A DNA stretch of 64,000 nucleotides from Morganella morganii H1r (GCF_000633515.1 NZ_AYMP01000010.1:186001-250000); one strand, 5' to 3'. Numbered from the stretch's first letter, positions 16,624-25,515 are shown. The notes: generated by a model from the sequence alone, not told the origin. Translations and numbers: made by a program.

Positions 16624-16647
16624 CGTTATATGTATTGTTATACAGCG
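16624..16647. promoter_or_regulatory. ModE-like operator before the ABC/modD operon
   Basis: CGTTATATG (16624-16632), 6 bp, then TATACAGCG (16639-16647): 8 of 9 and 7 of 9 matches to the ModE half-sites with the correct 6-bp spacing. The site lies 20 bp upstream of the binding-protein start and also near the divergent gntR gene, which more likely has its own control. Confidence 0.72.
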
Positions 16648-16804
16648 GGACGTTAGCGCAGAGCATGAGGTGAGTCAATAAAATCAGCGGTAAATAGGGA
16701 AGTAAGTCAAAACAAGGTAAAATTCCCGGCGGAATACGGTATAACTACGACCTCTTTTGGCGGATATGACGACACACAGACCAGTCTGTATTAAGATAAG
16801 CACT

Positions 16805-17800
16805 ATGAAGAAAAAACGCCCTTCGTTACAGGACGTGGCTGACCGCGTTGGTGTAACCAAAATGACTATCAGCCGCTTTTTGCGCAACCCTGAACAGGTT
16901 TCCGAAAAACTGCGCGGCACCATTGCCCGTACCCTCGATGAACTGGGGTATATCCCGAACCGGGTGCCGGATATTTTATCCAACGCCACCAGCCGGGCTA
17001 TCGGCGTGCTGCTGCCCTCGCTGACCAACCAGGTGTTTGCGGAAGTGATCCGCGGTATCGAAACCGTGACGGATGCCGCCGGGTATCAGACGATGCTGGC
17101 ACACTACGGCTATCAGGCGGAGAAAGAAGAAGATCGCCTGGTCTCCCTGCTGTCCTACAATATCGACGGCCTGATCCTGGCCGAACGCTCTCACACCCCG
17201 CGCACCCTGAAAATGCTGGCCACCGCCGGTATTCCGGTGGTTGAGCTGATGGACAGCGTTTCCCCCTGCTATGATTCCGCCGTCGGGCTGGATAACATGC
17301 GTGCCGCGTCTGAAATGACGCAGGCCATGATTGCGCGTGGCTGCCGCCGTGTGATTTACCTCGGCGCACGTCATGACGAACGGACATTCATGCGTCTTCA
17401 GGGCTATGAACAGGCCATGCGGGACGCCGGGCTCGAGCCGGGTAGTGTGATGACGCAGGAAAGTTCATCCTATTCGCTCGGGGCGAGACAACTGCACCAG
17501 GTCAGAGCCGATTATCCGGATGCTGACGGGTTGTTCTGTACCAACGATGACCTTGCGATCGGTGCTGTTTTTGAGTGCCAGCGCCTTGGGATCCGCATTC
17601 CGCAGGATCTGGCGGTTGCCGGGTTCCACGGCCATGATGTCGGCCGTGTGATGACCCCGAAACTGGCGAGTGTCCTCACACCGCGTGACCTGATGGGACG
17701 CCGTGCGGCAGAAGTACTGCTGGCGCGTCTGCGCGGTGAACTGCCGCCTCAGCAGATAGTGGATGTCGGCTTCGAATTATTACCGGGAGAGAGTATTTAA
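16805..17800 (+). CDS. gntR: gluconate operon repressor GntR (LacI family)
   Basis: LacI-family repressor (331 aa, the E. coli GntR length). The N-terminal helix-turn-helix reads LQDVADRVGVTKMTISRFLR. The periplasmic-binding-protein-like core starts at AIGVLLPSLTNQVFAEV, and GLFCTNDDLAIGAVFECQRL lies in the effector domain. An in-frame upstream start at 16757 exists, but the ATG at 16805 begins the canonical MKKKRPSLQDVA. Gluconate is the expected inducer. The gene precedes gntK and gntU, and two GntR-type palindromes lie between gntR and gntK. Confidence 0.9.
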   Translation: MKKKRPSLQDVADRVGVTKMTISRFLRNPEQVSEKLRGTIARTLDELGYIPNRVPDILSNATSRAIGVLLPSLTNQVFAEVIRGIETVTDAAGYQTMLAHYGYQAEKEEDRLVSLLSYNIDGLILAERSHTPRTLKMLATAGIPVVELMDSVSPCYDSAVGLDNMRAASEMTQAMIARGCRRVIYLGARHDERTFMRLQGYEQAMRDAGLEPGSVMTQESSSYSLGARQLHQVRADYPDADGLFCTNDDLAIGAVFECQRLGIRIPQDLAVAGFHGHDVGRVMTPKLASVLTPRDLMGRRAAEVLLARLRGELPPQQIVDVGFELLPGESI

Positions 17801-17907
17801 CGGCTCCCGGCCCCTCCTGATGTGACAGGAATTTCGTTTGAGATAACTGTCACAATTTATTCATCTGAAAACAGTGTTTGATTGCATTGTAACCATATCC
17901 GTTGGTA

Positions 17908-17936
17908 ATGTTACCGGTAATAGTTACCGGTAACAT
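17908..17936. promoter_or_regulatory. two overlapping GntR operators
   Basis: ATGTTACCGGTAATAG (17908-17923) and TAGTTACCGGTAACAT (17921-17936) each fit the GntR palindrome ATGTTACCGGTAACAT with two mismatches and share 3 bp. They lie 35 bp before the gntK start, where bound GntR would block transcription of gntKU. Confidence 0.85.
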
Positions 17937-17970
17937 ATCCGGTGATAATGACCGCATAAGAGGAATTGTT

Positions 17971-18513
17971 ATGAGTGATAGCCAAAAACCACATCACGCC
18001 TTTGTTTTGATGGGGGTTTCCGGCTGCGGAAAATCCGCTGTGGCTAACGGGGTTGCAACCGGGCTGAATGCGGCCTTTCTGGACGGGGATTACCTGCATC
18101 CGCGTGCCAATATCGAAAAAATGGCGGCCGGGCACCCGCTGAATGATGCCGATCGCGAACCGTGGCTGAAAGCCATCAATGACGCGATTTTTGCTATGCA
18201 GCGGACCAATGAGCTTTCGGTGATTGTTTGTTCGGCGCTGAAAAAAAGCTACCGCGATATTCTGCGCCGTCAGAATAAAAACCTGTCATTTATCTGGCTG
18301 AAAGGGGATTTTGAGCTGATCGAAAGCCGCCTGAAAGCCCGCAAAGGGCATTTCTTCAAACCGGAAATGCTGATCACTCAGTTCGATACCTTAGAAGCAC
18401 CGGACACTGCCGCAGAGCAGGATGTGCAGGTGCTGGACATTCAGCCGCCGCTTGAGGATGTGATTGCGGGCGCGGTTCAGATTATCAGACAGGTTTCCGG
18501 AGGTCAGTCATGA
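17971..18513 (+). CDS. gntK: gluconokinase
   Basis: ATP-dependent kinase converting gluconate to 6-phosphogluconate for the Entner-Doudoroff and pentose phosphate pathways. 180 aa; P-loop VLMGVSGCGKSAVA near residue 12, DGDYLHPRANIEKMAAGHPL near 40, and CSALKKSYRDILR near 88, all typical of GntK. The in-frame codons before ATG 17971 belong to the operator region; this ATG has an AAGAGGA site. Its stop overlaps the gntU start (ATGA), so kinase and permease are translationally coupled. Confidence 0.92.
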   Translation: MSDSQKPHHAFVLMGVSGCGKSAVANGVATGLNAAFLDGDYLHPRANIEKMAAGHPLNDADREPWLKAINDAIFAMQRTNELSVIVCSALKKSYRDILRRQNKNLSFIWLKGDFELIESRLKARKGHFFKPEMLITQFDTLEAPDTAAEQDVQVLDIQPPLEDVIAGAVQIIRQVSGGQS

Positions 18514-19847
18514 CAACATTAACCCTGGTGTTAACCGCCGCCGGGTCGGTATTACTGCTGCTGTTCCTGGTGATGGTGGCGCGGCTGCACGCCTTTGTGG
18601 CGCTGATGATTGTGGCTATCGGCGCGGGGCTGTTCTCCGGCATGCCGCTGGAGCAGATCACACAGACCATGCAGAACGGCATGGGCGGCACGCTCGGTTT
18701 CCTGGCTATAGTGGTCGCGCTCGGGGCGATGTTCGGTAAAATCCTGCATGAAACCGGCGCACTCGACCAGATAGCCGTCAAGCTGCTGAATTCTTTCGGT
18801 GAAAAACGGGCGCATTACGCGCTGGGGATCGCCGGGCTTATCTGTGCTCTGCCGCTGTTTTTTGATGTGGCGATTGTGCTGCTGATCGGCGTGGTTTTTG
18901 CTGTTGCCCGCCGTACCGGCGGTAATGTGGTGCGCCTGGCTATCCCGCTGTTTGCCGGTGTGGCCGCTGCTGCCTGCTTCCTGCTGCCGGGGCCGACTCC
19001 GATGCTGCTGGCAGACCAGATGGATGCGGATTTCGGCTGGATGATCCTGATCGGCCTGTGTGCGGCGATCCCGGGTATGATCCTGGCGGGACCCCTGTTC
19101 GGTAACTTTATCAGTAAGTTTGTCACCCTGGAGCTGCCGGAAGATCTGACTGAACCGGCTCTCGGACAACACAAAATGCCATCGTTCAGCCTGAGTCTGG
19201 CGCTGGTGCTGTTCCCGCTGGTGCTGGTCGGTCTGAAGACTATTGCTGCGCCGATGGTGGATCCGGATTCAAAACTGCACGCCTGGCTGGTGTTTATCGG
19301 ACACCCGTTCCTCGCGATCCTGATTGCCTGTCTGGTGGCGATTTACGGCCTGGCAATCCGCCGTGGCATGAGCCGCAATAAAGTCATGGAAATCTGCTCT
19401 GCCGCTATTCAGCCTGCCGGGATTATCCTGCTGGTGACCGGTGCCGGTGGTGTGTTCAAACAGGTGCTGGTGGATTCCGGTGTGGGTCCTGCGCTGGGTG
19501 AATCCCTGATTGGTGCGGGGCTGCCGATTGCAGCTGCCTGCTTTATTCTCTCCGCTGCAGTTCGTGTGATCCAGGGCTCTGCAACCGTTGCCTGTCTGAC
19601 CACCGTTGGTCTGGTGCTGCCGGTTATCGGTGAGCTGGGCTATTCCGGCGCACAGCTGGCGGCTCTGTCTGTCTGTATCGCGGGCGGCTCTATTGTACTG
19701 AGCCACGTGAACGACTCCGGCTTCTGGCTGTTCGGGAAATTTACCGGCGCGACTGAAGCACAAACCCTGAAAACCTGGACGCTGATGGAAACCATCCTCG
19801 GCACCACCGGTGCCATCGTCGGTATGTTGTTCTTCGCCTTCCTGTAA
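18510..19847 (+). CDS. gntU: gluconate permease, GntP family
   Basis: Inner-membrane gluconate:H+ symporter (445 aa, ~12 helices). Stretches such as AGLFSGMPLEQI, GFLAIVVALGAMFGKILHET and CALPLFFDVAIVLLI match the GntU type closely, and the C-terminal GSIVLSHVNDSGFWLFGKF is family-typical. The gene order gntR-gntK-gntU is that of E. coli. It is the last gene of the unit and is followed by a strong terminator. Confidence 0.9.
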   Translation: MTTLTLVLTAAGSVLLLLFLVMVARLHAFVALMIVAIGAGLFSGMPLEQITQTMQNGMGGTLGFLAIVVALGAMFGKILHETGALDQIAVKLLNSFGEKRAHYALGIAGLICALPLFFDVAIVLLIGVVFAVARRTGGNVVRLAIPLFAGVAAAACFLLPGPTPMLLADQMDADFGWMILIGLCAAIPGMILAGPLFGNFISKFVTLELPEDLTEPALGQHKMPSFSLSLALVLFPLVLVGLKTIAAPMVDPDSKLHAWLVFIGHPFLAILIACLVAIYGLAIRRGMSRNKVMEICSAAIQPAGIILLVTGAGGVFKQVLVDSGVGPALGESLIGAGLPIAAACFILSAAVRVIQGSATVACLTTVGLVLPVIGELGYSGAQLAALSVCIAGGSIVLSHVNDSGFWLFGKFTGATEAQTLKTWTLMETILGTTGAIVGMLFFAFL

Positions 19848-19866
19848 TATCGCTGTTTTCACTTTC

Positions 19867-19900
19867 CGGCAGCGGGTTATTAAAATCCGCTGCCGTTTTT
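19867..19900 (+). terminator. terminator of the gntKU operon
   Basis: CGGCAGCGG (19867-19875) pairs with CCGCTGCCG (19887-19895), followed directly by TTTTT. Confidence 0.9.
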
Positions 19901-20016
19901 ATCACTTCCCGCCGTCTGCATAAAGCCTCTGTTTTTTCCGCCGATAGTCAATTTGACCCCGGCGGCAATCCGCGCTATTTCCCTGAGTTGTATTATCTGT
20001 CTTAACCGGAATTAAC

Positions 20017-21078
20017 ATGCTGAATATAATGAAAAAATGGATGTTTTTACAAAAAAAACAGCCAGTTGTCTTCTGGGAGGAACCGGCGGTTTATCCGGCG
20101 CCGTCAGAGCACGTGATGACGGGAAATACGGATGAACAGCAGCACTATCACGGTGAAATTCTGTGCCGTCATTTGCTGGATGGGATCGCGGCGATAGAGA
20201 TTATCCGCAACTCCCTGCTGGATTCCGGCATCCGGCTTGCCGGGGAGCAGGGCACACTGGATGAAATCGCGCTGCATAACAGCGAAACACGCCGCTATAT
20301 GCAGGAGCTGTGCAGTGTGCTGGATGATATCAGTGAGCACGCGGATAAGGGGCTTGATTACACGCAAAAACTGGTCTCTGTGCTGGGACAGATTAATCAG
20401 AACATTAATAATATCGAACGCCTTTCCAACCAGACTAATCTGCTGGCGGTTAACTCGGCGATTGAAGCTTCTCATGTCGGCAGCCGGGGGGCCGGGTTTT
20501 CAGTTATCGCCCGCGAGATAAAACAGTTATCCGGTGAAATTCAGGACGAAGCCGTCAATATCACTGCATTTACCGGCAAAATAAAATCACATGCCAAAGC
20601 GATTTATACGGATGCGGAAGATAATCAGAAGCTGGTGAGCAGCATCCGCGATATCGCGGTGCAGGCCGAGGATCGCTTACAGAATATGATCACCAGTTCC
20701 TCGCGGATGGAAGCGATCATCCGGTTTGTGGCGGTTCAGCAGTTTCTTAATACCGTCAAGCTGGATCACGTTATCTGGAAAGGGGATATCTACCGCCGCC
20801 TGCTGGACGGAAACGCGGATTTATCGGTTAATGACCACACACAGTGCCGTCTCGGCAAATGGTATTACGCGGACGACGGACAGCAGTTTACCGGCCATGA
20901 TGCCTACCGGAAACTGGAAAGGCCGCACCGGCTGGTGCATCTTTCCGGGCGTCTGGCGCTGGAAGCCAGGGCGCAGGGCTCACTTCATGATGAGGAGCTG
21001 CATTTAACGGCCATGGAAGAAGCCAGCCGTGCGGTGATCGAAAACATCGATGACCTGCTGGCATCGATTAGTTACTGA
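20017..21078 (+). CDS. soluble methyl-accepting chemotaxis-type receptor with C-terminal CZB zinc domain
   Basis: Cytoplasmic chemoreceptor-like protein (353 aa) with no membrane segment. Residues ~50-230 form the coiled-coil signalling hairpin; the tip reads NQTNLLAVNSAIEASHVGSRG, the CheA/CheW-contact sequence. Residues ~245-353 are a CZB (chemoreceptor zinc-binding) domain: LDHVIWKGDIY, HTQCRLGKWYY and PHRLVHLSGR supply the His and Cys expected to hold Zn. The order resembles TlpD-type soluble receptors, which sense oxidants such as hypochlorite through the Zn-bound Cys. It is a single gene with no chemotaxis genes nearby. Confidence 0.85.
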   Translation: MLNIMKKWMFLQKKQPVVFWEEPAVYPAPSEHVMTGNTDEQQHYHGEILCRHLLDGIAAIEIIRNSLLDSGIRLAGEQGTLDEIALHNSETRRYMQELCSVLDDISEHADKGLDYTQKLVSVLGQINQNINNIERLSNQTNLLAVNSAIEASHVGSRGAGFSVIAREIKQLSGEIQDEAVNITAFTGKIKSHAKAIYTDAEDNQKLVSSIRDIAVQAEDRLQNMITSSSRMEAIIRFVAVQQFLNTVKLDHVIWKGDIYRRLLDGNADLSVNDHTQCRLGKWYYADDGQQFTGHDAYRKLERPHRLVHLSGRLALEARAQGSLHDEELHLTAMEEASRAVIENIDDLLASISY

Positions 21079-21081
21079 AAG

Positions 21082-21103
21082 AAAAACCCCCGGAATCCGG
21101 GGG
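21082..21103 (-). terminator. terminator after the PfkB kinase gene (minus strand)
   Basis: CCCCCGG (21087-21093) and CCGGGGG (21097-21103) form a GC stem with a 3-nt loop. On the minus strand the hairpin is followed by TTTTTC, so it ends the yegUV-like operon; on the plus strand it lacks a T tract but still follows the chemoreceptor gene. Confidence 0.8.
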
Positions 21104-21140
21104 CTGAGTGAACATCGCTGTCGGGTAAACGGGCGGTGTT

Positions 21141-22097
21141 TCAGGGGTGATGACGTAAAAAATTACACAGTTCCGTGCGGGTGGGGGCGCCGTCAGATCC
21201 CGGACGACTGACCACAATGGCTGCCACCGCATTACCGGTCTGTACGGCATCGGTGAGCGGTTGTCCGCAGGCCAGACCGGCGAGAACACCGGCGCAGTGG
21301 CTGTCTCCGGCGGCAATGGTGTCGGCCACCGGTACGGTAAAGGCCGGGATTCTGACCGGTTGTTGTCCCGGCTGGCAGACCACAGCCCCTTCTTTATCAA
21401 AGCGGGCGATCAGCGGCAGGCCGTAGCTGTCGGCAAAGGCCTGCGCATCATCTGTCTGTATCTCAGACTGTTTTCCGCCCTGCGGATTGAGCTGCGCCAG
21501 CTCATCACGGTTGACGGTCAGCAGCGGCTTTTTCGCCAGCAGCTTTTCAATAAAGTCCGGATCAATATCCCGCAGACGCGGACCGAAATCCGCAAACAGG
21601 GTTTTATCCTCACTCTGCGCCAGCAGCCAGTTACGCAGCGGCGCGCTTTCCGGACTGACCAGCTCGTAACCGGAAACATAAATCAGGGCATTGTCCGGCA
21701 CCGGGATTTGGGCGAGCAGTTCTTCACTCCAGTGCTGTTCACAGCCTTCGATGGTGATGAATGTGCGTTCTTTGCTTTCCTCGACCAGCGCCAGACACCA
21801 GCCGTTATCGTGTGACGGATGGCGCAGCAGAACCGGCAGATTTTCCTTTTCCATCGCGGCAGTGACCTGTTTTCCCCAGCTGCCGTTGCCGGCGGGAATA
21901 CCGCTGACCGGCACAATGCCGAGACGACTCAGGGCACGGGCGACATTAAAGGCGCAGCCGCCGATCTGCTGCCCGAGCGGCAGGGCGCTGATATCATCCC
22001 CGCTGCGCGGCAGGGCATTCACTTCCAGCATCACATCACCGAAAGCCGCGCCGATAACCACGACCGGGCGCTGTGGTGTCAGTAACGATACATCCAT
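21141..22097 (-). CDS. PfkB-family sugar/nucleoside kinase (YegV-like)
   Basis: Ribokinase-family kinase (318 aa). The Gly-rich substrate loop GQQIGGCAFNVARALSRLG is near residue 43, and the catalytic signature DTIAAGDSHCAGVLAGLA with its Asp base near 262. The neighbours (ADP-ribosylglycohydrolase, permease, GntR-type regulator) reproduce the E. coli yegTUVW arrangement, so it likely phosphorylates a sugar or nucleoside freed by the glycohydrolase. The substrate is unknown. It starts 9 bp after the permease stop and is the last gene of the minus-strand operon. Confidence 0.82.
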   Translation of the reverse strand: MDVSLLTPQRPVVVIGAAFGDVMLEVNALPRSGDDISALPLGQQIGGCAFNVARALSRLGIVPVSGIPAGNGSWGKQVTAAMEKENLPVLLRHPSHDNGWCLALVEESKERTFITIEGCEQHWSEELLAQIPVPDNALIYVSGYELVSPESAPLRNWLLAQSEDKTLFADFGPRLRDIDPDFIEKLLAKKPLLTVNRDELAQLNPQGGKQSEIQTDDAQAFADSYGLPLIARFDKEGAVVCQPGQQPVRIPAFTVPVADTIAAGDSHCAGVLAGLACGQPLTDAVQTGNAVAAIVVSRPGSDGAPTRTELCNFLRHHP

Positions 22098-22106
22098 CTG
22101 TTCAGA

Positions 22107-23507
22107 TTAACTCCGTACCGGTTTCATCATCAGTGTCAGGCGGTACGCCGCCATGCTCACCAGGAAGGAGACAAACAGCCCCAGACTGGAATTTTCAAAC
22201 ACACCGGTGGCAAACGGCCCGTTAATAAAGCCTGTCTTCGTGACCAGCAGCCCGGCAACCGAGCCGCCGAGCCAGCACAGGAAGGTCGGCAGGATAACCC
22301 CGGTGTCGCCGTAGAGTGAAACGTCGTCGTAACCGGCTGTTTTGTGTTTGCAGTAGTAATCGGTGATAAAAATCGCCGCCCAGGAGGCCAGGAACAATCC
22401 GCAGAAGACCAGGAATGAAATAAACGGCCCGAGGAAATCACCGGAAACAAACAGAACATAAATCGCGATCGCCAGTACAATCACGCCATCAAGGGCAACG
22501 GCGGTGCGCTGTTTGAGTTTGATCCCCATGCTCAGCAGGTTGAGACTGGCGGAATAGAGGCTGAGTACCGCGATAGTGACAATCCCGGCCACCGCAGCAG
22601 CCAGATACGGCACGGCCATCCAGGACGGCAGCAGCCCGCCGATTGCGGCAACCGGGTTCTCTTCCGCTGCCAGATCAGGCAGTTGCGCGGTCAGCAGAAT
22701 ACCGGTCAGGATCAGCAGCAACAGAGGAAGCGCGGCCCCGCCGACCACCGAGGCGAAAATACGGCTGTGGGATGAGGACGGGCTCTGGTCGCGGCTGTAA
22801 TCTGCCCCGGCAATCGCCCAGCTGATCCCGGTGCCGGCGGCGATAATGGACACCGCAGGCAGGAAACCGGTGATCCAGTTACCGGAAGGACGGCTGATCA
22901 GCGCCTGCCAGTCTGCGGTCGCCAGCAGCCAGAGCACGACAAACAGGGTCATTGCCCCGAAAATCCGCGTGATCCATTTCTGCATCAGCAAAACGGTGTT
23001 CTGCCCGAGAATACTGACCAGCACCGTCAGCCCGCCGAATAATACCAGCGCAACAGCTGTCATCAGGTGTCCGCTTCCCAGCCCGATGGCGGTAAACAGC
23101 GCCGCCAGTGTCAGAGTACCGGTGATGATATTCACCGCTTCCCAGCCCATCAGGTTAAACCAGCAGAAAGCGGTCGGTGCGATATTACCGCTTTTGCCGA
23201 AGCTGGCGCGGGAAAGGGTGAGGGTGGTGGTCCGGCCGATTTTACCGGCGATACTGGTGATCCCCACTAAAATAAAGGAGGCGACACCAACCACTGCCGC
23301 TAAAACCGACTGAAAGAAGGAAAGCCCGAACGACACAATAATTGCGCCGTAGACCACACCGAGAATACCGATATTAGCGGCACACCAGACAAAGAACAGT
23401 TCGGCGGGTTTTTTGGTCTGTCTGGAAGGGGGGATCAGGCCGATCCCCAGTTCTTCGATGGTCGGATCGGTGTTGTTCAACGCTGAAGGGACAGATTGCT
23501 GACTCAT
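22107..23507 (-). CDS. NCS1-family nucleobase/nucleoside permease (CodB-like)
   Basis: Inner-membrane transporter (466 aa, ~12 helices) of the cytosine/purine/allantoin (NCS1) family: LFFVWCAANIGILGVVYGA in helix 1, LSRASFGKSGNIAPTAFCWF, the conserved NLMGWEAVNIITG, and ISWAIAGADYSRD later. It replaces the YegT-type transporter found in the equivalent E. coli cluster. Its gene overlaps the ADP-ribosylglycohydrolase gene by 4 bp. The substrate is probably a nucleobase, nucleoside or related ring compound, by family. Confidence 0.83.
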   Translation of the reverse strand: MSQQSVPSALNNTDPTIEELGIGLIPPSRQTKKPAELFFVWCAANIGILGVVYGAIIVSFGLSFFQSVLAAVVGVASFILVGITSIAGKIGRTTTLTLSRASFGKSGNIAPTAFCWFNLMGWEAVNIITGTLTLAALFTAIGLGSGHLMTAVALVLFGGLTVLVSILGQNTVLLMQKWITRIFGAMTLFVVLWLLATADWQALISRPSGNWITGFLPAVSIIAAGTGISWAIAGADYSRDQSPSSSHSRIFASVVGGAALPLLLLILTGILLTAQLPDLAAEENPVAAIGGLLPSWMAVPYLAAAVAGIVTIAVLSLYSASLNLLSMGIKLKQRTAVALDGVIVLAIAIYVLFVSGDFLGPFISFLVFCGLFLASWAAIFITDYYCKHKTAGYDDVSLYGDTGVILPTFLCWLGGSVAGLLVTKTGFINGPFATGVFENSSLGLFVSFLVSMAAYRLTLMMKPVRS

Positions 23508-24553
23508 GACATCATCCTGTTCGTCGCGGCATACTCCTGTCTGAACTGTGCCAGACGGCGGGCATACGGCGTAAAATCGATATTATTTGTATGATTTATC
23601 AATGCGATACTGTCAGCATCAAAACTGTCAATGCCGTGAATTGCGCCGCAGATGGCCGTTGCCATGGCACCGATGGTGTCCGTGTCGCCGCCCAGATTTG
23701 CAGCCAGTACCGCACAGCGTACGGGATTGGTGTTGGCTAAATCCGCGAGTGCAATTGCACACGGGATAGATTCAATATTATCCATACCGGCACCGACTAT
23801 CTCATAGAGATCGGTCAGTGCCTGCTCTTCATCCGTGCGCCCGCGGACCACATTGAGGGCGTACATTATTCTCCGGCCCAGCAGCGGGCTGAAGGTGGAC
23901 TCAAACCGGCGCTGAACAGTGTCAGCCAGCGGTATGACAGCCTGTTTTATCGCAGACCAGTCAGTGCCCTCAACAGCCAGACTGACGGCCCGCGCAATCA
24001 CGACAGCACCGGCAATGGCGATATCGGATTTGTGGGTCGGCAGACATGAGAGCCTGACCTGCTCAATAAAACGATCTGTATTATATGATGGCATCAGGCA
24101 ACCGACGGGCGCGACACGCATCGCGGAACCGTTGGTCACACCATTTGCCTCTATTTTATCTAAAGGTATTCCCTGGTGTATGGCATTCAGCGCAGCTTTT
24201 GATGTCGGCCCCAGAATATTTTTTTCAAATGCCTTTATCCGGGTGGCCCACGCCATGATGTGACGGGCGATAGTCTGCGGGACGACCGCACCGTGCTCCT
24301 CAATAATGGCATCCATCAGGGCAACACACTGACTGGTATCATCGGTAAATTCCCCGGCAACAAACTCGTTGGCGGCAATATTCTCCTCAGGGCCCGGCAG
24401 GAAGGTATTAATCCAGCCGAAGTGCTGACGGACCCGGCTCTTCGGCCAGAGTTCCGACGGCATGCCCATCGCATCTCCGGTTGCCTGCCCGTAAAGACAA
24501 CCGAGAATACGTTTTTCTGTCACATTTAACGGGACTGCTGCTGATTGTGTCAT
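23504..24553 (-). CDS. ADP-ribosylglycohydrolase family protein (YegU-like)
   Basis: 349-aa DraG/ARH-type hydrolase. Metal-site motifs are visible: GQATGDAMGMPSELW near residue 23, GEFTDDTSQCVALMDAI near 67 and GGDTDTIGAMATAICGA near 290, which together hold two Mg ions. The family removes ADP-ribose from proteins or cleaves N-glycosidic bonds in small molecules. In this cluster with a permease and a sugar kinase, a small-molecule glycoside is likelier than a protein target. There is no clear Shine-Dalgarno sequence; an AGTCCAG operator-like element lies 11-17 nt upstream of the ATG. Confidence 0.85.
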   Translation of the reverse strand: MTQSAAVPLNVTEKRILGCLYGQATGDAMGMPSELWPKSRVRQHFGWINTFLPGPEENIAANEFVAGEFTDDTSQCVALMDAIIEEHGAVVPQTIARHIMAWATRIKAFEKNILGPTSKAALNAIHQGIPLDKIEANGVTNGSAMRVAPVGCLMPSYNTDRFIEQVRLSCLPTHKSDIAIAGAVVIARAVSLAVEGTDWSAIKQAVIPLADTVQRRFESTFSPLLGRRIMYALNVVRGRTDEEQALTDLYEIVGAGMDNIESIPCAIALADLANTNPVRCAVLAANLGGDTDTIGAMATAICGAIHGIDSFDADSIALINHTNNIDFTPYARRLAQFRQEYAATNRMMS

Positions 24554-24563
24554 TTATTATTAT

Positions 24564-24685
24564 CTGGACTGGTGTTGAATGAATGAAAAACAACAAACTG
24601 TATTATTGGTATAAAACTGCTGCGGAGCCTTTATCTTTATAGAGTATATAATAGACGACAAATAAGTCCAGTTGTAGTCCAGTTG
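24564..24685. promoter_or_regulatory. three AGTCCAG elements in the divergent yegU/regulator gap
   Basis: AGTCCAGTTG occurs as a direct repeat (24665-24674 and 24676-24685, 11-bp period), and CTGGACT, its reverse complement core, lies at 24564-24570 next to the yegU-like start. The spaced, repeated motif in the gap between operon and GntR-type regulator suggests the regulator's operator. This is inferred from position only. Confidence 0.55.
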
Positions 24686-24772
24686 AATTGATTTTAATCA
24701 GTATGTGATAGCGGACACAAAAGTTGCTACACTGTTTTCAGCCGTTATCCGCAGCATGACAGGAACCTATTT

Positions 24773-25510
24773 GTGGAACACGATTTTCTCACTTTTTTAC
24801 AGTACAGGCTTGATCAGCAATCAACCGTTCCGTTATATCTTCAGCTGAAACAAAGCATTGAAGAAGCCATCACACAAAAGCAGCTGACGCACGGTTGTGT
24901 TCTGCCGTCCGAGCGCCGTTTGTCACAGTCGCTGGGGGTATCCCGCGTGACGGTGGTAAAAGCACTGGACTTGCTGCTGAAACAGGGGCTGGTGGTGAAA
25001 CATCACGGCAAGGGCACGCAGATTAATCTGCCGGTGCAGTACAATCTGTCCGGCGGTGGTTTTTCCGCGCAGGCCGCCGGCAGCGGTAAGGTGTCCAGCC
25101 GGTGGCTTATTCGTCAGCTGGACTCTGTACCGGACTCACTGGCCTCTGAACTGGAATTATCCGCAGGTGATACCATGGCGGTGATCAAACGTGTCCGGCT
25201 GGTGGATGATATTCCGGTCTCGCTGGAAACCATGTTTATCCCGGAAGCCTTTTTGCCGCGCCCTGATCTGCTGGACGGCTCTCTGTATGCGCACTGGCTG
25301 GCGCAGGGGATTGAGCCGGATGTGCAGGAGTATGCACTCTCTATCTGTCATCCGGCTGCGGAGGAGGCAAAATTGCTTGCTATTCCGCCGACTGCCTCAC
25401 TGATGAAAATTATCCTCAGAAGCCGCGACAAGCTGGGCAGAGTGCTGGAGTACGGCACGGCTATCTGCCGCAGTGATTTTTACCATTTTCACTTTACGGT
25501 AAAAGCATGA
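24773..25510 (+). CDS. GntR/HutC-family regulator with UTRA domain (YegW-like)
   Basis: 245-aa regulator. Winged helix in residues ~17-85: PLYLQLKQSIEEAI, VLPSERRLSQSLGVSRVTV, GLVVKHHGKGTQINLP. The UTRA effector domain fills the rest (MAVIKRVRLVDDIPVSLE, ending in YGTAICRSDFYHFHFTV). It is transcribed away from the glycohydrolase-permease-kinase operon and probably controls it in response to a sugar- or nucleoside-like ligand. Start GTG 24773 with an ACAGGA site. A bidirectional terminator separates it from the convergent hisS2. Confidence 0.86.
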   Translation: MEHDFLTFLQYRLDQQSTVPLYLQLKQSIEEAITQKQLTHGCVLPSERRLSQSLGVSRVTVVKALDLLLKQGLVVKHHGKGTQINLPVQYNLSGGGFSAQAAGSGKVSSRWLIRQLDSVPDSLASELELSAGDTMAVIKRVRLVDDIPVSLETMFIPEAFLPRPDLLDGSLYAHWLAQGIEPDVQEYALSICHPAAEEAKLLAIPPTASLMKIILRSRDKLGRVLEYGTAICRSDFYHFHFTVKA

Positions 25511-25515
25511 AAGAA

